Shown piece by piece: positions 44,701-52,926 of a stretch of 64,000 bases of DNA. The notes under the pieces were generated by a model. The model worked only from the letters and a program-made list of their open reading frames with translations, was not told the DNA's origin and did not search any database. The stretch's first letter is position 1; every line of letters starts with the position of its first letter. Source of the DNA: Massilia aquatica. Lineage in GTDB: Bacteria > Pseudomonadota > Gammaproteobacteria > Burkholderiales > Burkholderiaceae_D. The stretch covers positions 1 to 64,000 of the forward strand of contig NZ_VVIW01000032.1 in NCBI RefSeq assembly GCF_011682045.1, in the 5' to 3' direction. The translations under genes and the position numbers were made by a program.

Positions 44701-47358
44701 ACCGGCGACAACGACCGCATCGACCTGCTGCCCTCGGACAAACGCTACGAGCCGGGCCAGGACGCCACCTTCCAGGTGCGCAGCCCGTTCCGCGACGCCA
44801 GCGCGCTGATCACGGTCGAACGCGAAGGTATCCTCGACACCTACGTGCGTCGCCTCGATGGCAAGGAGCCTACTTTTACCATCCCGATGCTGGGCAAATA
44901 CGCGCCCAACGCCTATGTCTCGGCGCTGGTGGTGCGCGGCCGCGTGGCCGGGGTGCAGCCGACCGCCATGGTCGACCTGGGCAAGCCATCCTTCAAGCTG
45001 GGCATCGCGCCGGTGCAGGTGGGCTGGGGCGCGCATGAACTGAAGGTGAAGGTCACGACCGACAAACAGGATTACAAGGTGCGCGAGAACGCCAGCGTGA
45101 GCGTGAAAGTCACGCGCGCCGACGGCTCGCCCGCGCCGGCCGGCACCGAAGTGGCGCTGGCGGCGGTCGACGCGGGCCTCTTGGAACTGATGCCGAACCG
45201 TAGCTGGCGTTTGCTGAATGCCATGATGCAGGAACGCGCGCTCCAGGTGCAGACGGCGACCGCGCAGATGCAGGTGATCGGCAAGCGCCACTTCGGACGC
45301 AAGGCCGCGCCGCACGGCGGTGGCGGCGGCCAGGGCAGCCGCGAACTGTTCGACACGCTGCTGTTCTGGCATCCGCGCATCGTGCTCGACGCCAAAGGCG
45401 AAGCGCGCGTGCCGGTCGCGCTCAACGACACCCTGACCTCGTTTCGCATCGTGGCCGTGGCCAGCGGCGGCAGCGGCATGTTCGGCACCGGCGAAACCGA
45501 GATCCGCAGCAGCCAGGATCTGATCGTGCTGCCAGGGTTGCCGGCGCTGGTGCGCGAAGGCGACCGCCTGCGCGCCGGCTTCACCTTGCGTAACACCACC
45601 GACGCCGCCTTGACGGTCGACCTGGGCGCCAGCGTGGCGGCCGATGGCGGCCCCGCCAAGGTGCTGGCGCGCCAGAGCCTGACCCTGGCGCCCGGCGCGG
45701 CCCAGGAAGCCGGCTGGGATTATCAGGTACCGGCTGGCGCTGGCGCGCTGGCGTGGACCATCGACGCCCGCAGCGGCGGCGCCAGCGACAAGCTGCGCAT
45801 CGGCCAGAAGGTGCTGGCGGCGGTGCCGGTGCGCACCTTGCAATCGACCCTGGTGCGCATCGAGCAGCCGCAGTCGGTCAAGGTGCAGGCGCCGGCCGGC
45901 GCGCTGGCGGGGCAGGGCGGCGTGCGCGCCACGTTCGTGGCCAGTCTTGGCGCCAGCCTGCCCGGGGTGCGCGATTACATGAGCGCATATAAATACGGCG
46001 GCGTCGAGCAGGAAGCCTCGCGCGCCGTGGCCCTGCGCGACCCGGCCCTGTGGGACAAGCTGGCGGCATCGCTGCCGGCGCAGATCGACGCCGATGGCCT
46101 GGTCAAGTACTACCCGACCCAGGTCCAGGGCAGCGACAGCCTGACCGCTTACCTGCTCTCGGTCAGCGCCGAAGCCGGCCTGCCGCTCGCACCCGCGCTC
46201 AAGGAACGCATGGAGCGGGGCTTGCGCCAGTTCGTCGAAGGCAAGGTCACGCGCCCGGCGCGCGTGGCCCGCGTCGACACCGCCGTGCGCAAGATCGCCG
46301 CGCTCGAAGCGCTCTCGCGCACGCGGGCGGTGGCGCCGGAACTGCTCGAATCGTTCACCATTGAGCCGAACCTGTGGCCCACCTCGGCCGTCATCGACTG
46401 GTACCTGATCCTGCAGCGCAGCCCCGCGCTGGCCCAGCGCGACGCCCAACTGGCGCAGGTGCGGCAGGTGCTGCGCGCGCGGGTCAACCTGCAGGGCGCG
46501 GGCCTGGCCTTTTCGACCGACGCCAGCGACAACTGGTGGTGGCTCATGGCCTCGCCGGACAGCAACGCCAACCGCCTGCTGCTGGCCGTGCTCGACGATG
46601 CGACCTGGCAGGCCGACATGGGGCGCCTGGCGCGCGGCGCGCTGGGGCGCCAGCAAAAAGGGCGCTGGGGCACGACCCTGGCCAACGCCTGGGGCGTGCT
46701 GGCGCTCGACAAATTCTCGCGCAAATTCGAGCGCGAGGCGGTCACCGGCAGCAGCAGCGCGGGCCTGGGCAACACGGTCAAGGAAGCGAACTGGAATGCG
46801 CGCGGGGTCTCGGTCGTCAACCATCCATGGGGCACGGGCCAGCAAGAGCTGGTCCTGGCGCACAACGGCAGCGGCAAGCCGTGGGCCATCGTGCAAAGCC
46901 TGGCGGCGGTCGAACTCAAGGCGCCGCTGGCGAACGGCTATAAAATCGTCAAGACCATCACCCCGATCGAACAGAAGGTCAAGGGCGCGTGGTCGCGCGG
47001 CGATACCTACCGCGTGCGGCTCGACCTGGAAGCGCAGGCCGACATGACCTGGGTCGCGCTGGACGACCCGATTCCGGCCAGCGCCACCCTGCTCGGCAAC
47101 GGCCTTGGAGGCGACGCCGTCAACCTGCCCGGCGCCGCGCGCGAGGCCGGCAACCTGCGGCCGGTGTACGAGGAACGCAGCTTCGAGGCCTTCCGCGCCT
47201 ATTACGACTTTGTCCCCAAAGGCAAATGGCGCATCGAGTACAGCGTGCGCCTGAATAACCAGGGCCGCTTCAACCTGCCGCCGACCCGCATCGAAGCGCT
47301 GTACAGCCCCGAGCTGTCGGGCGACCTGCCGAATGCGGCGCTGGAAGTGGGGCGCTGA
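41740..47358 (+). CDS. Bacterial alpha-2-macroglobulin, thioester cysteine replaced (YfhM/MagD-like)
   Basis: 1872 residues with signal peptide (1-23, AHAQ). Periplasmic protein of the bacterial macroglobulin family, thought to trap proteases and guard the envelope, working with the adjacent pbpC. The succession MG domains, bait region (about 800-870 with many acidic residues, DDARFGHDDDSGADD), MG7-10 and a C-terminal helical thioester domain is evident. In the thioester position the sequence reads YKYGGVEQEASR (1417-1428): Gly1421 replaces the Cys of CLEQ, so no thioester can form. ATG 41740 has GGAG before it. The stop overlaps the pbpC start by 1 bp. Confidence 0.95.
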   Translation: MRAPSKLLSLFPLACLALAAHAQTTVEAFTPTGTVKEIRQVTARFSAPMVAFGDARMAEPFAIDCAEAGSGRWLDARIWTYDFARDLPPGVRCSFTLKPELRDLAAQPLAGTARFAFDTGGPGVRESAPYASDTVDEQQVFILGLDAPARAASIAAKAYCTVDGINERIGVRVLAGAEREQVLAARKGFVERYLKDYVRRGGAQPRAAEDLPLALVQCKRMLPPGAAVSLVWGAGIEGPGGVASGADQSLAFVTRADFSARFSCDFLTAGGPCVPLRPLRLSFNAPVTRTEAEKITLTDAAGKRYAPYWDGNSARAAPVNNLFFNGPFPEKSILTLALPPGLKNDDGRALVNQHEFPMTIRMDVLPPLIKFPAKFGIIEARTERLLPVTVRNVETRLSGKLRGAGAMLRVEVQGERQDLDVMAWLKRLGNGYSDNYTKSVFAGLKSGKPEAFTLPAPASGRPFEVIGVPLPKAGFYVVEFDSPKLGVALFDKKQRAYVSAGALVTNMAAHFKHGADSSLVWVTSLDKGRPVPGAAVAVRDCAGKLLWQGVTDGAGVARIDKPLARGDCPEGPGSMFVSARSGGDYTFTLSEWDNGIESWRFNLPFIPDASNSIVATVFDRTLLRVGETAHMKHFLRRSGSRGIEFDRASVEAKATSMTITHQGSATAYELPLRWNASGTAANEWVIPQGARLGVYTVKIGALEAGSFRVEQFRVPTMKALLNGPSAPLVGASAFDLDLQVGYLAGGVAARAPVKLRTLTEEKLLHFPGYEYYAFGAGDVREGVQDDARFGHDDDSGADDSAPAATDVRTRALVLDKAGGARVRIDDLPPGDVARTLVAELSYQDANGETLSTSTRIALWPASYVVGIKAEDSVSVRDKSSFEVVVLGVGGKPAADVAVEVDLFKRTSYTHRRRLIGGFYAYENSSEITRVGTACQGRSDAKGLLRCELRSPAEGNLILRARARDAGQRVAVTQRDIWVAGAAEMWFQTGDNDRIDLLPSDKRYEPGQDATFQVRSPFRDASALITVEREGILDTYVRRLDGKEPTFTIPMLGKYAPNAYVSALVVRGRVAGVQPTAMVDLGKPSFKLGIAPVQVGWGAHELKVKVTTDKQDYKVRENASVSVKVTRADGSPAPAGTEVALAAVDAGLLELMPNRSWRLLNAMMQERALQVQTATAQMQVIGKRHFGRKAAPHGGGGGQGSRELFDTLLFWHPRIVLDAKGEARVPVALNDTLTSFRIVAVASGGSGMFGTGETEIRSSQDLIVLPGLPALVREGDRLRAGFTLRNTTDAALTVDLGASVAADGGPAKVLARQSLTLAPGAAQEAGWDYQVPAGAGALAWTIDARSGGASDKLRIGQKVLAAVPVRTLQSTLVRIEQPQSVKVQAPAGALAGQGGVRATFVASLGASLPGVRDYMSAYKYGGVEQEASRAVALRDPALWDKLAASLPAQIDADGLVKYYPTQVQGSDSLTAYLLSVSAEAGLPLAPALKERMERGLRQFVEGKVTRPARVARVDTAVRKIAALEALSRTRAVAPELLESFTIEPNLWPTSAVIDWYLILQRSPALAQRDAQLAQVRQVLRARVNLQGAGLAFSTDASDNWWWLMASPDSNANRLLLAVLDDATWQADMGRLARGALGRQQKGRWGTTLANAWGVLALDKFSRKFEREAVTGSSSAGLGNTVKEANWNARGVSVVNHPWGTGQQELVLAHNGSGKPWAIVQSLAAVELKAPLANGYKIVKTITPIEQKVKGAWSRGDTYRVRLDLEAQADMTWVALDDPIPASATLLGNGLGGDAVNLPGAAREAGNLRPVYEERSFEAFRAYYDFVPKGKWRIEYSVRLNNQGRFNLPPTRIEALYSPELSGDLPNAALEVGR

Positions 47359-49460
47359 TGCGCGGCCTGGCCGCCTTGCTGGTGCTGGCGTTCGCCGCCC
47401 AGGCGCACGCCGTGCCCACGCCCGAGCAGGTCAGGGCGGCCTACCGCGCGTCGGACGCGCAGCTGCTCGACCGCCACGGCGTGCCGATCGATTCGCTGCG
47501 CACCGACATGGCGGTGCGGCGCGCCCCATGGGTGGGACTGGCCGACATTTCGCCGGCCATGCGCCTGGCGCTGGTGCACGCCGAAGACCGGCGCTTCATG
47601 CAGCACGACGGCGTCGACGTGGGCGCGCTCGGAAAAGCCGCCTGGGACAACCTGCTGCGCACCCGCGCGCGCGGCGCCTCGACCATCACCATGCAGCTCG
47701 CGGCCATGGTCGACGAGCGCCTGCGCGCCGGCGCCGGCGGGCGCAGCTGGGGCCAGAAATGGGACCAGGCCAGCGCCGCGCGCGAACTCGAAACCGGCTG
47801 GAGCAAGGCCCAGATCATGGAGGCCTACCTGAACCTGGTGCCGTTTCGCGGCGAACTGCAAGGCATCGGCGCAGCTTCGCAGGGCCTGTTCGGCAAGGCG
47901 CCTTCGGGATTGAACCAGGCCGAAGCGGCGATCCTGGCCAGCCTGCTGCGCGCTCCCTCGGCGGCGCCGCGCGTGGTGGCGCAGCGGGCCTGCGCGCTGG
48001 CCCGCGAGATCAACCCGGCGGCCAAGTGTGCCGGCATCGAGTGGGACGTGGCGGCCGCGTTCAGCCGGCCGTCCGCCAGCGCGCCACAAACCCAGGCGCC
48101 GCAGGTGGCGCAGCGCTTGCTCAAGGGCGCGGCGCGCCAGGTGCGCAGCACGCTCGACGCGGGCATCCAGCGCGACGCCGCCGACACCCTGCGCGCCCAC
48201 CTGGCCGCCCTGCGCGAGCGCAACGTGACGCAGGGTGCCCTGGTGGCCATCGATAACCAGAGCGGCGAAATCGTGGCGTATGTGGCCAACGGCGGCGCCA
48301 GCGAGGTCGATGGCGTGCTGGCGCTGCGCCAGGCCGGCTCCACCCTCAAGCCCTTCCTGTACCAGCTGGCGATGGAGCGCGGCTGGATCACGGCGGCTTC
48401 GCCGCAGGACGATTCGCCGCTCGAAATCGCCACCGCCGCCGGCCCCTACGTGCCGCAGAATTACGACCGCCAGTTCAAGGGCTGGGTCAGCACCCGCACC
48501 AGCCTGGCCAGCTCGCTCAACGTGCCGGCCGTGCGCATGCTGCAACTGACCGGCCTGGAACGCTTCCATGCGCGCCTGCGCGCGCTCGGCATGGCCAGCC
48601 TCTCGGAGCCGGCCGAATTTTACGGCTACTCGCTGGCGCTCGGCTCGGGCGACGTCTCGCTGCTGGAGCTGGCCAACGCCTACCGCACGCTGGCCAATGG
48701 CGGCCTGCATGGCAGCGTCACCCTGCAGCCGCGCGCCGCCCAGGCCCAGGCCAAGACCCGCGTGCTCGATGCGAAAACGGCCTTCATCGTCGGCGACATC
48801 CTGTCCGACCGGGCCGCGCGCAGCCTCACCTTCGGGCTGCGCAACGAACTGGCGACCGCCTTCTGGAGCGCCGTCAAGACCGGCACCAGCAAGGACATGC
48901 GCGACAACTGGTGCGTCGGCTACTCCGAAAAATACACGGTGGCGGTCTGGGTAGGCAATTTTGACGGCAGTCCGATGTGGGATGTGTCGGGCGTGACCGG
49001 CGCGGCGCCGGTGTGGCGCGACGTGATGGAGCGCCTGCACCGCGCGCTGCCGAGCCGCGCCCCGGCCGCGCCGCCCGGGCTGGTGCAGCAAACGGTCAGC
49101 TACCAGCCGGCCCTGGAAGCGGCGCGCCGCGAGTGGTTCGTGCGCGGCAGCGAGAGCGCGCAGGTAACCCTGGTCGGCAGCGAGAAGCGCCAGGCGGCCA
49201 TCCTGTATCCGGGCCAGGCCGGCGTGATCGCGCTCGATCCGGATATTCCGGCCGGGCGCGAACGGGTGGTGTTCCGCGCGCAGGGCGCGCACGGCCTGTC
49301 CTGGCGCCTTGACGGCGTGGCGCTGGGCGCGGGTTCTGCCAGCCACGCCTGGCAACCGGTCGCCGGCGAGCACGAACTGGCGCTGGTCGACGCAGGGAAC
49401 AAGGTGGTGGCGGCGACCCGCTTCAGCGTGCGCGGCGCGGCCGCGTCCATGCGTCATTAG
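47358..49460 (+). CDS. pbpC: Penicillin-binding protein 1C
   Basis: 700-residue bifunctional peptidoglycan synthase of the PBP1C type. Signal/anchor (1-20), GT51 transglycosylase with Glu76 in VHAEDRRF and the STITMQLA block, transpeptidase with Ser328 (GSTLKPF, Lys331), SSLN and KTGTS (Lys507), and a C-terminal BiPBP_C domain (about 610-700). All active residues are present. The start codon overlaps the macroglobulin stop (TGATG), so the two proteins are coupled, as usual in Gram-negative bacteria. Length is slightly shorter than the Escherichia coli enzyme. Confidence 0.97.
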   Translation: MRGLAALLVLAFAAQAHAVPTPEQVRAAYRASDAQLLDRHGVPIDSLRTDMAVRRAPWVGLADISPAMRLALVHAEDRRFMQHDGVDVGALGKAAWDNLLRTRARGASTITMQLAAMVDERLRAGAGGRSWGQKWDQASAARELETGWSKAQIMEAYLNLVPFRGELQGIGAASQGLFGKAPSGLNQAEAAILASLLRAPSAAPRVVAQRACALAREINPAAKCAGIEWDVAAAFSRPSASAPQTQAPQVAQRLLKGAARQVRSTLDAGIQRDAADTLRAHLAALRERNVTQGALVAIDNQSGEIVAYVANGGASEVDGVLALRQAGSTLKPFLYQLAMERGWITAASPQDDSPLEIATAAGPYVPQNYDRQFKGWVSTRTSLASSLNVPAVRMLQLTGLERFHARLRALGMASLSEPAEFYGYSLALGSGDVSLLELANAYRTLANGGLHGSVTLQPRAAQAQAKTRVLDAKTAFIVGDILSDRAARSLTFGLRNELATAFWSAVKTGTSKDMRDNWCVGYSEKYTVAVWVGNFDGSPMWDVSGVTGAAPVWRDVMERLHRALPSRAPAAPPGLVQQTVSYQPALEAARREWFVRGSESAQVTLVGSEKRQAAILYPGQAGVIALDPDIPAGRERVVFRAQGAHGLSWRLDGVALGAGSASHAWQPVAGEHELALVDAGNKVVAATRFSVRGAAASMRH

Positions 49461-49559
49461 CGCGCCGCCGCTTTGATATAATTACAACCTTTAAACCCTG
49501 GCAACAACAGTTCCTGCAGCACCGCTGCGTGCATGAGCCGAGCCGCACCACGAAGCGCC

Positions 49560-50681
49560 ATGAACAATAGCCTCAACCAAGCCGCAGCGAGCCTGCGCGA
49601 CGCCATCCGCGACGCCGCCGATGGCCTGATCGACCGTGAATCCCTGGCCGAACTGATGATCCTCGGCGCGGTGGCGCAGGAACACCTGCTGGTGATCGGC
49701 CCGCCGGGCACCGCCAAGAGCGCCGTGGTGCGGCGCGTGGCGCACAGCCTGGGCGGACGCTATTTCGAGTATCTGCTGGGGCGCTTCACCGAGCCGTCCG
49801 AACTGTTCGGCGCGGTCAAGCTGGCCGGGTTGCGCGACGGCCGCATCGAGACCGACACCGGCGGCATGCTGCCCGAAGCCGACATCGCCTTCCTGGACGA
49901 AGTATTCCTGGGCTCGACCGCGATCCTCAACACCCTGCTGGGGGTCCTCAACGAGCGCCGCTTCCGGCGCGGGCATACCGACATCGCCTGTCCGCTGCGC
50001 CTGTGCGTGGCCGCGTCCAACGCGCTGCCCGACGACGACAGCCTGGCCGCCTTCGCCGACCGCTTTCTGTTGCACGTGTTCGTCGAGCCGGTGGCGGACG
50101 CGCGCCTGGAAGACTTGCTCGCCGGCGGCTGGGCGGCGGGGCAGCGCACGATCGCCCCACGCGCCGGCCTGGCCACGCTCGACGCCCTGCACGCGGCGCT
50201 GCCGCTGGTGGACATGAGCGCGGTGCGCTCCGATCTGGCGCAGGCCATCCGCGCCCTGCGCACGGCGCGCATTACGCTGTCGGACCGGCGCATCGTCAAG
50301 GCCCAGAACCTGATCGCCGCCGCCGCCGTGCTGGCCGGACGCCAGGTGGCTACCCGCGCCGACCTGTGGCCGCTGGTGTACGTGGTGCCCAGCGCCGCCG
50401 GCCAGCAAAGCGCGCGCGACACCTTGCACGCGCTGCTTGCCGAAGCGCGCCACCCGCTCCTGCAAGCGGTGGTCGAAAGCGCGGCGCAGCAGCCGCTGGC
50501 GCGCATTGCGCGCCTGGCCGACAGCGCCGACCGCCTGCTTGGCGGCGCCGCTGGCGACACCTTGCGCGGCGCAGCCGAAGCGCTGCTGCGCGAGATCGAC
50601 GCCAACTTCGGCGCCGACCACCTGCCGCCGGAACTGGCGCCGCGCCGCGCCGCCCTGGTGGCGGCGGTGCGCAACACCTGA
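49560..50681 (+). CDS. MoxR/RavA-type AAA+ ATPase of a bpX ternary system
   Basis: 373 residues. The AAA+ core has Walker A GPPGTAKS (47-54), a pore/loop block GRFTEPSELFGAVKLAGL, Walker B AFLDEVF (Asp113, Glu114), and a sensor-1 NALPDDDSLAAFADRF block with the arginine finger. The C-terminal part (about 210-373) is a helical lid longer than in simple MoxR proteins and resembles RavA. It most likely remodels the partner proteins encoded next to it. ATG 49560 is chosen over 49533. Stop and next start overlap (TGATG). First gene of the four-gene cluster 49560-55486. Confidence 0.92.
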   Translation: MNNSLNQAAASLRDAIRDAADGLIDRESLAELMILGAVAQEHLLVIGPPGTAKSAVVRRVAHSLGGRYFEYLLGRFTEPSELFGAVKLAGLRDGRIETDTGGMLPEADIAFLDEVFLGSTAILNTLLGVLNERRFRRGHTDIACPLRLCVAASNALPDDDSLAAFADRFLLHVFVEPVADARLEDLLAGGWAAGQRTIAPRAGLATLDALHAALPLVDMSAVRSDLAQAIRALRTARITLSDRRIVKAQNLIAAAAVLAGRQVATRADLWPLVYVVPSAAGQQSARDTLHALLAEARHPLLQAVVESAAQQPLARIARLADSADRLLGGAAGDTLRGAAEALLREIDANFGADHLPPELAPRRAALVAAVRNT

Positions 50682-51103
50682 TGGCGGCGTTGCGCTGGCA
50701 CCTCCGGCCCGACGCGGCGCCCGAGCCGCACGGCCAGGTCGCGCAAGGCGCCGTGATCGGCGCGCTGCTGGCGCGCCTGGCCGCGCTGGACGACGCCCAG
50801 CGCGGCGTGCTCGGCGCCGTGGCCGCGCCCGGCATCCTGGTGCTGCTCGGACCCGGCGCCGCGCTGCCCTGGGTCGACGGTGCGCGCTACTGCGCCCCGG
50901 ACCCGCTCCAGCGCATGCTGTGGCTGCCCACCGACGTGCAGCCGCAAGCGCCGCCCGACCTGGTGCTGGCCAATCTGTCGGCGCGCGGCGCCAGCCTGCC
51001 GTTCCTGCTGTGGGATGCGCCGCAGCTGGTGCTACCGCTTGGCCGGCCGCTGGCGCTCGACCGCGCCGGCCTGGCCTGGCTGACCGGGGAACTGACGCCA
51101 TGA
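50681..51103 (+). CDS. Small bpX-cluster protein (140 residues)
   Basis: No catalytic motif. Hydrophobic strands alternate with helices (AVAAPGILVLLGPGAALPWVDGARYCAPDP, then LWLPTDVQPQAPPDLVLANL). It overlaps its neighbours on both sides by 1 and 4 bp (MoxR stop TGATG, next start ATGA), which is strong evidence that it is translated with them. In MoxR-vWA-beta-propeller systems a small bpX-like subunit lies at this position; the assignment is by context. The start at 50681 follows from the overlap. Confidence 0.75.
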   Translation: MAALRWHLRPDAAPEPHGQVAQGAVIGALLARLAALDDAQRGVLGAVAAPGILVLLGPGAALPWVDGARYCAPDPLQRMLWLPTDVQPQAPPDLVLANLSARGASLPFLLWDAPQLVLPLGRPLALDRAGLAWLTGELTP

Positions 51104-52926
51104 CCTTGCCCGCGCAACTGCTGCCGTGGCGTGCCTGGCTGGCGGGCATGACGCCCGAACTGGCCGCCCCGCTCGGACAGATGCTGCTCCAGCTTGAGCC
51201 GCTGTTGGAGCGCATGAACCACCCCGGCGCCGGCGCCGGGAGCGCGGCGGCGGGTGCTGGCAGCATTGCCCGGCGCGGTCCGTACGAGCGGCTGCTCCTG
51301 AGCGAGCACGCGGTGGCCGACGCCGCGCCGGACGAATTCCTGCGCCGCGCGGCGGCCGGCGAACTGCTGTTTTCGGCGCCGGAGCCGGACCTGCCGCAAG
51401 GTGCGCGCGTGTGCGTGGCGCTGTTCGACAGCGGCCCGGAGCAGCTGGGCGAACCGCGCCTGGCGCAGATGGCGCTGTACATCCTGCTGGCGCGGCGCGC
51501 CGAACTGGCCGGCGCCGGCTTTCGCTGGGGCGTCCTGCAAGACCCGTGCGCGCTGCGCGACGGCCCCGACGGATTGCAGGCCTGGCTCGCTGCGCGCAGC
51601 CTCACGCGCGCGCACGAGACCCATGTGAACGAATGGCAGGTGGCCATCGGCGCGCTGGACGAGCGGGTCGAACTGTGGCAGATCGGCGCGCCCGGCGGCG
51701 TGGCGCTGGCGCGGCTTGATGCGCGCGTGAGCATCGCGCCGGTGCTGAGCGGCGGCGTGGAGGTCACGCTCAGCGGGCCGCGGCGCCAGCGCACGCTGCT
51801 GCTGGCAATGCCGGACACGCCAGCCGGCGCGCGCCTGCTGCGCCATCCGTTCAAGCGCGCCGCGCTGGCGCACGCCAGGCAGCGCGGCGTGGACCGCTTG
51901 TCGCTCACGCGCGCGCCGCAGTTCGGCCTGCACGGCGACTGGATCGCGGCCGCCATGCAGCAGCAGGGCGCGGCCCTGCATCATGCGCCGTCCGAACCCG
52001 CCAGGTCGTCCGCCGGGCGGCGCTTGCAGCCGCGCCGCGTGCACGTCAAGCCGGGCACGATTCGCCTGGGGACGGTCCTGAGCGAGCGCACCCTGGCCTG
52101 GGTCGACTACCGCGATGGCGCCCTGGTTTTCACCGCGTTCCCGGACCAGGCCTTCGGCGCGCTGCGCACGGTGGCGCTGCCGCCGGCCGCGCAGTTCCTC
52201 CTGCCGGATGAGGAGGACGCCGGGCTGCCGACTTTTTTCCTGAGCGACCATGCGCCGGCCTGCGCCGGCGCGCGCGTGTTCATGCTCGACCGCGCCGGCC
52301 AACTCGGCTGCTGGAAGGTGACCGGCCAGGACGCCGGCGCCAGCGTGCGTTTCGACCAGCTGGCCGACCAGGTGGTGGGCGCCGCCCAGCTGCCTGCGAC
52401 GCTCATGTATGCCAGGAATGTCGGCAACTTCACCACGGTGCACGCGATCGACCAGGACGATAAATTCCCGACCCAGGTCGCCGACTTGCCCTTCGCGGCG
52501 CGGCGCGTGCTGTTCGGGGCGCCGCAGGACCGCGCGCGGCGCGGCTGGGTGGCGGCGCTCGAGGGCGACGCGCAGGACTGGGTACTGGCGAGCGTGGGCG
52601 CGGAGCCGCAAGCGCCGTTCGCGCTGGCCGTCGCCGCCGGCGCCACGGTGGTGGGCGTGGCGCGCAGCACGCCGCTGCCAGACGGCAAGCCGGCCCTGCT
52701 GGTGCTGGATGCGCAGCGCCGCGCGCTCGCGCTGCACAGCGCGGACGGCGCCGTCGCCGTGCTGCAGAGCGCGGTGCCGATCGCCCAGGTGGTGTTAGAC
52801 ACCAACAGCGAACGGCTGTGCTGGGTCGACGATCACCACGAACTGCATGTGCGCCTGCTGCACGGCGGGCCGGCCTTGCTGCATATCGGGGCCGATGGGG
52901 CCGGGGGTGCCAGCGATGCCGGTTGA
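51100..52926 (+). CDS. vWA-like / beta-propeller component of the MoxR system
   Basis: 608 residues, no signal. The first part (about 90-240) has a vWA-like succession (RVCVALFDSGPEQLGEPRLAQMALYILLARRAELAG): the place of the metal site reads FDSGP, not DxSxS, so metal binding is probably lost. From about 300 there are repeated four-stranded blades (TLAWVDYRDGALVFTAF; ARVFMLDRAGQLGCWKV; QDWVLASVGAEPQ; PALLVLDAQRRALAL) typical of a beta-propeller, the bpX domain. Start ATG 51100 overlaps the small gene's stop (ATGA), and its own end overlaps the next start by 11 bp. Partner of the MoxR ATPase by context. Confidence 0.8.
   Translation: MTLPAQLLPWRAWLAGMTPELAAPLGQMLLQLEPLLERMNHPGAGAGSAAAGAGSIARRGPYERLLLSEHAVADAAPDEFLRRAAAGELLFSAPEPDLPQGARVCVALFDSGPEQLGEPRLAQMALYILLARRAELAGAGFRWGVLQDPCALRDGPDGLQAWLAARSLTRAHETHVNEWQVAIGALDERVELWQIGAPGGVALARLDARVSIAPVLSGGVEVTLSGPRRQRTLLLAMPDTPAGARLLRHPFKRAALAHARQRGVDRLSLTRAPQFGLHGDWIAAAMQQQGAALHHAPSEPARSSAGRRLQPRRVHVKPGTIRLGTVLSERTLAWVDYRDGALVFTAFPDQAFGALRTVALPPAAQFLLPDEEDAGLPTFFLSDHAPACAGARVFMLDRAGQLGCWKVTGQDAGASVRFDQLADQVVGAAQLPATLMYARNVGNFTTVHAIDQDDKFPTQVADLPFAARRVLFGAPQDRARRGWVAALEGDAQDWVLASVGAEPQAPFALAVAAGATVVGVARSTPLPDGKPALLVLDAQRRALALHSADGAVAVLQSAVPIAQVVLDTNSERLCWVDDHHELHVRLLHGGPALLHIGADGAGGASDAG

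Noticed and set aside
41707-46896. A continuous minus-strand reading frame of over 1700 codons opposite the macroglobulin gene
   Set aside because: It is an antisense shadow created by the GC-rich third positions of the real gene; it has no ribosome site and a His/Arg/Gln-rich composition unlike any protein family.
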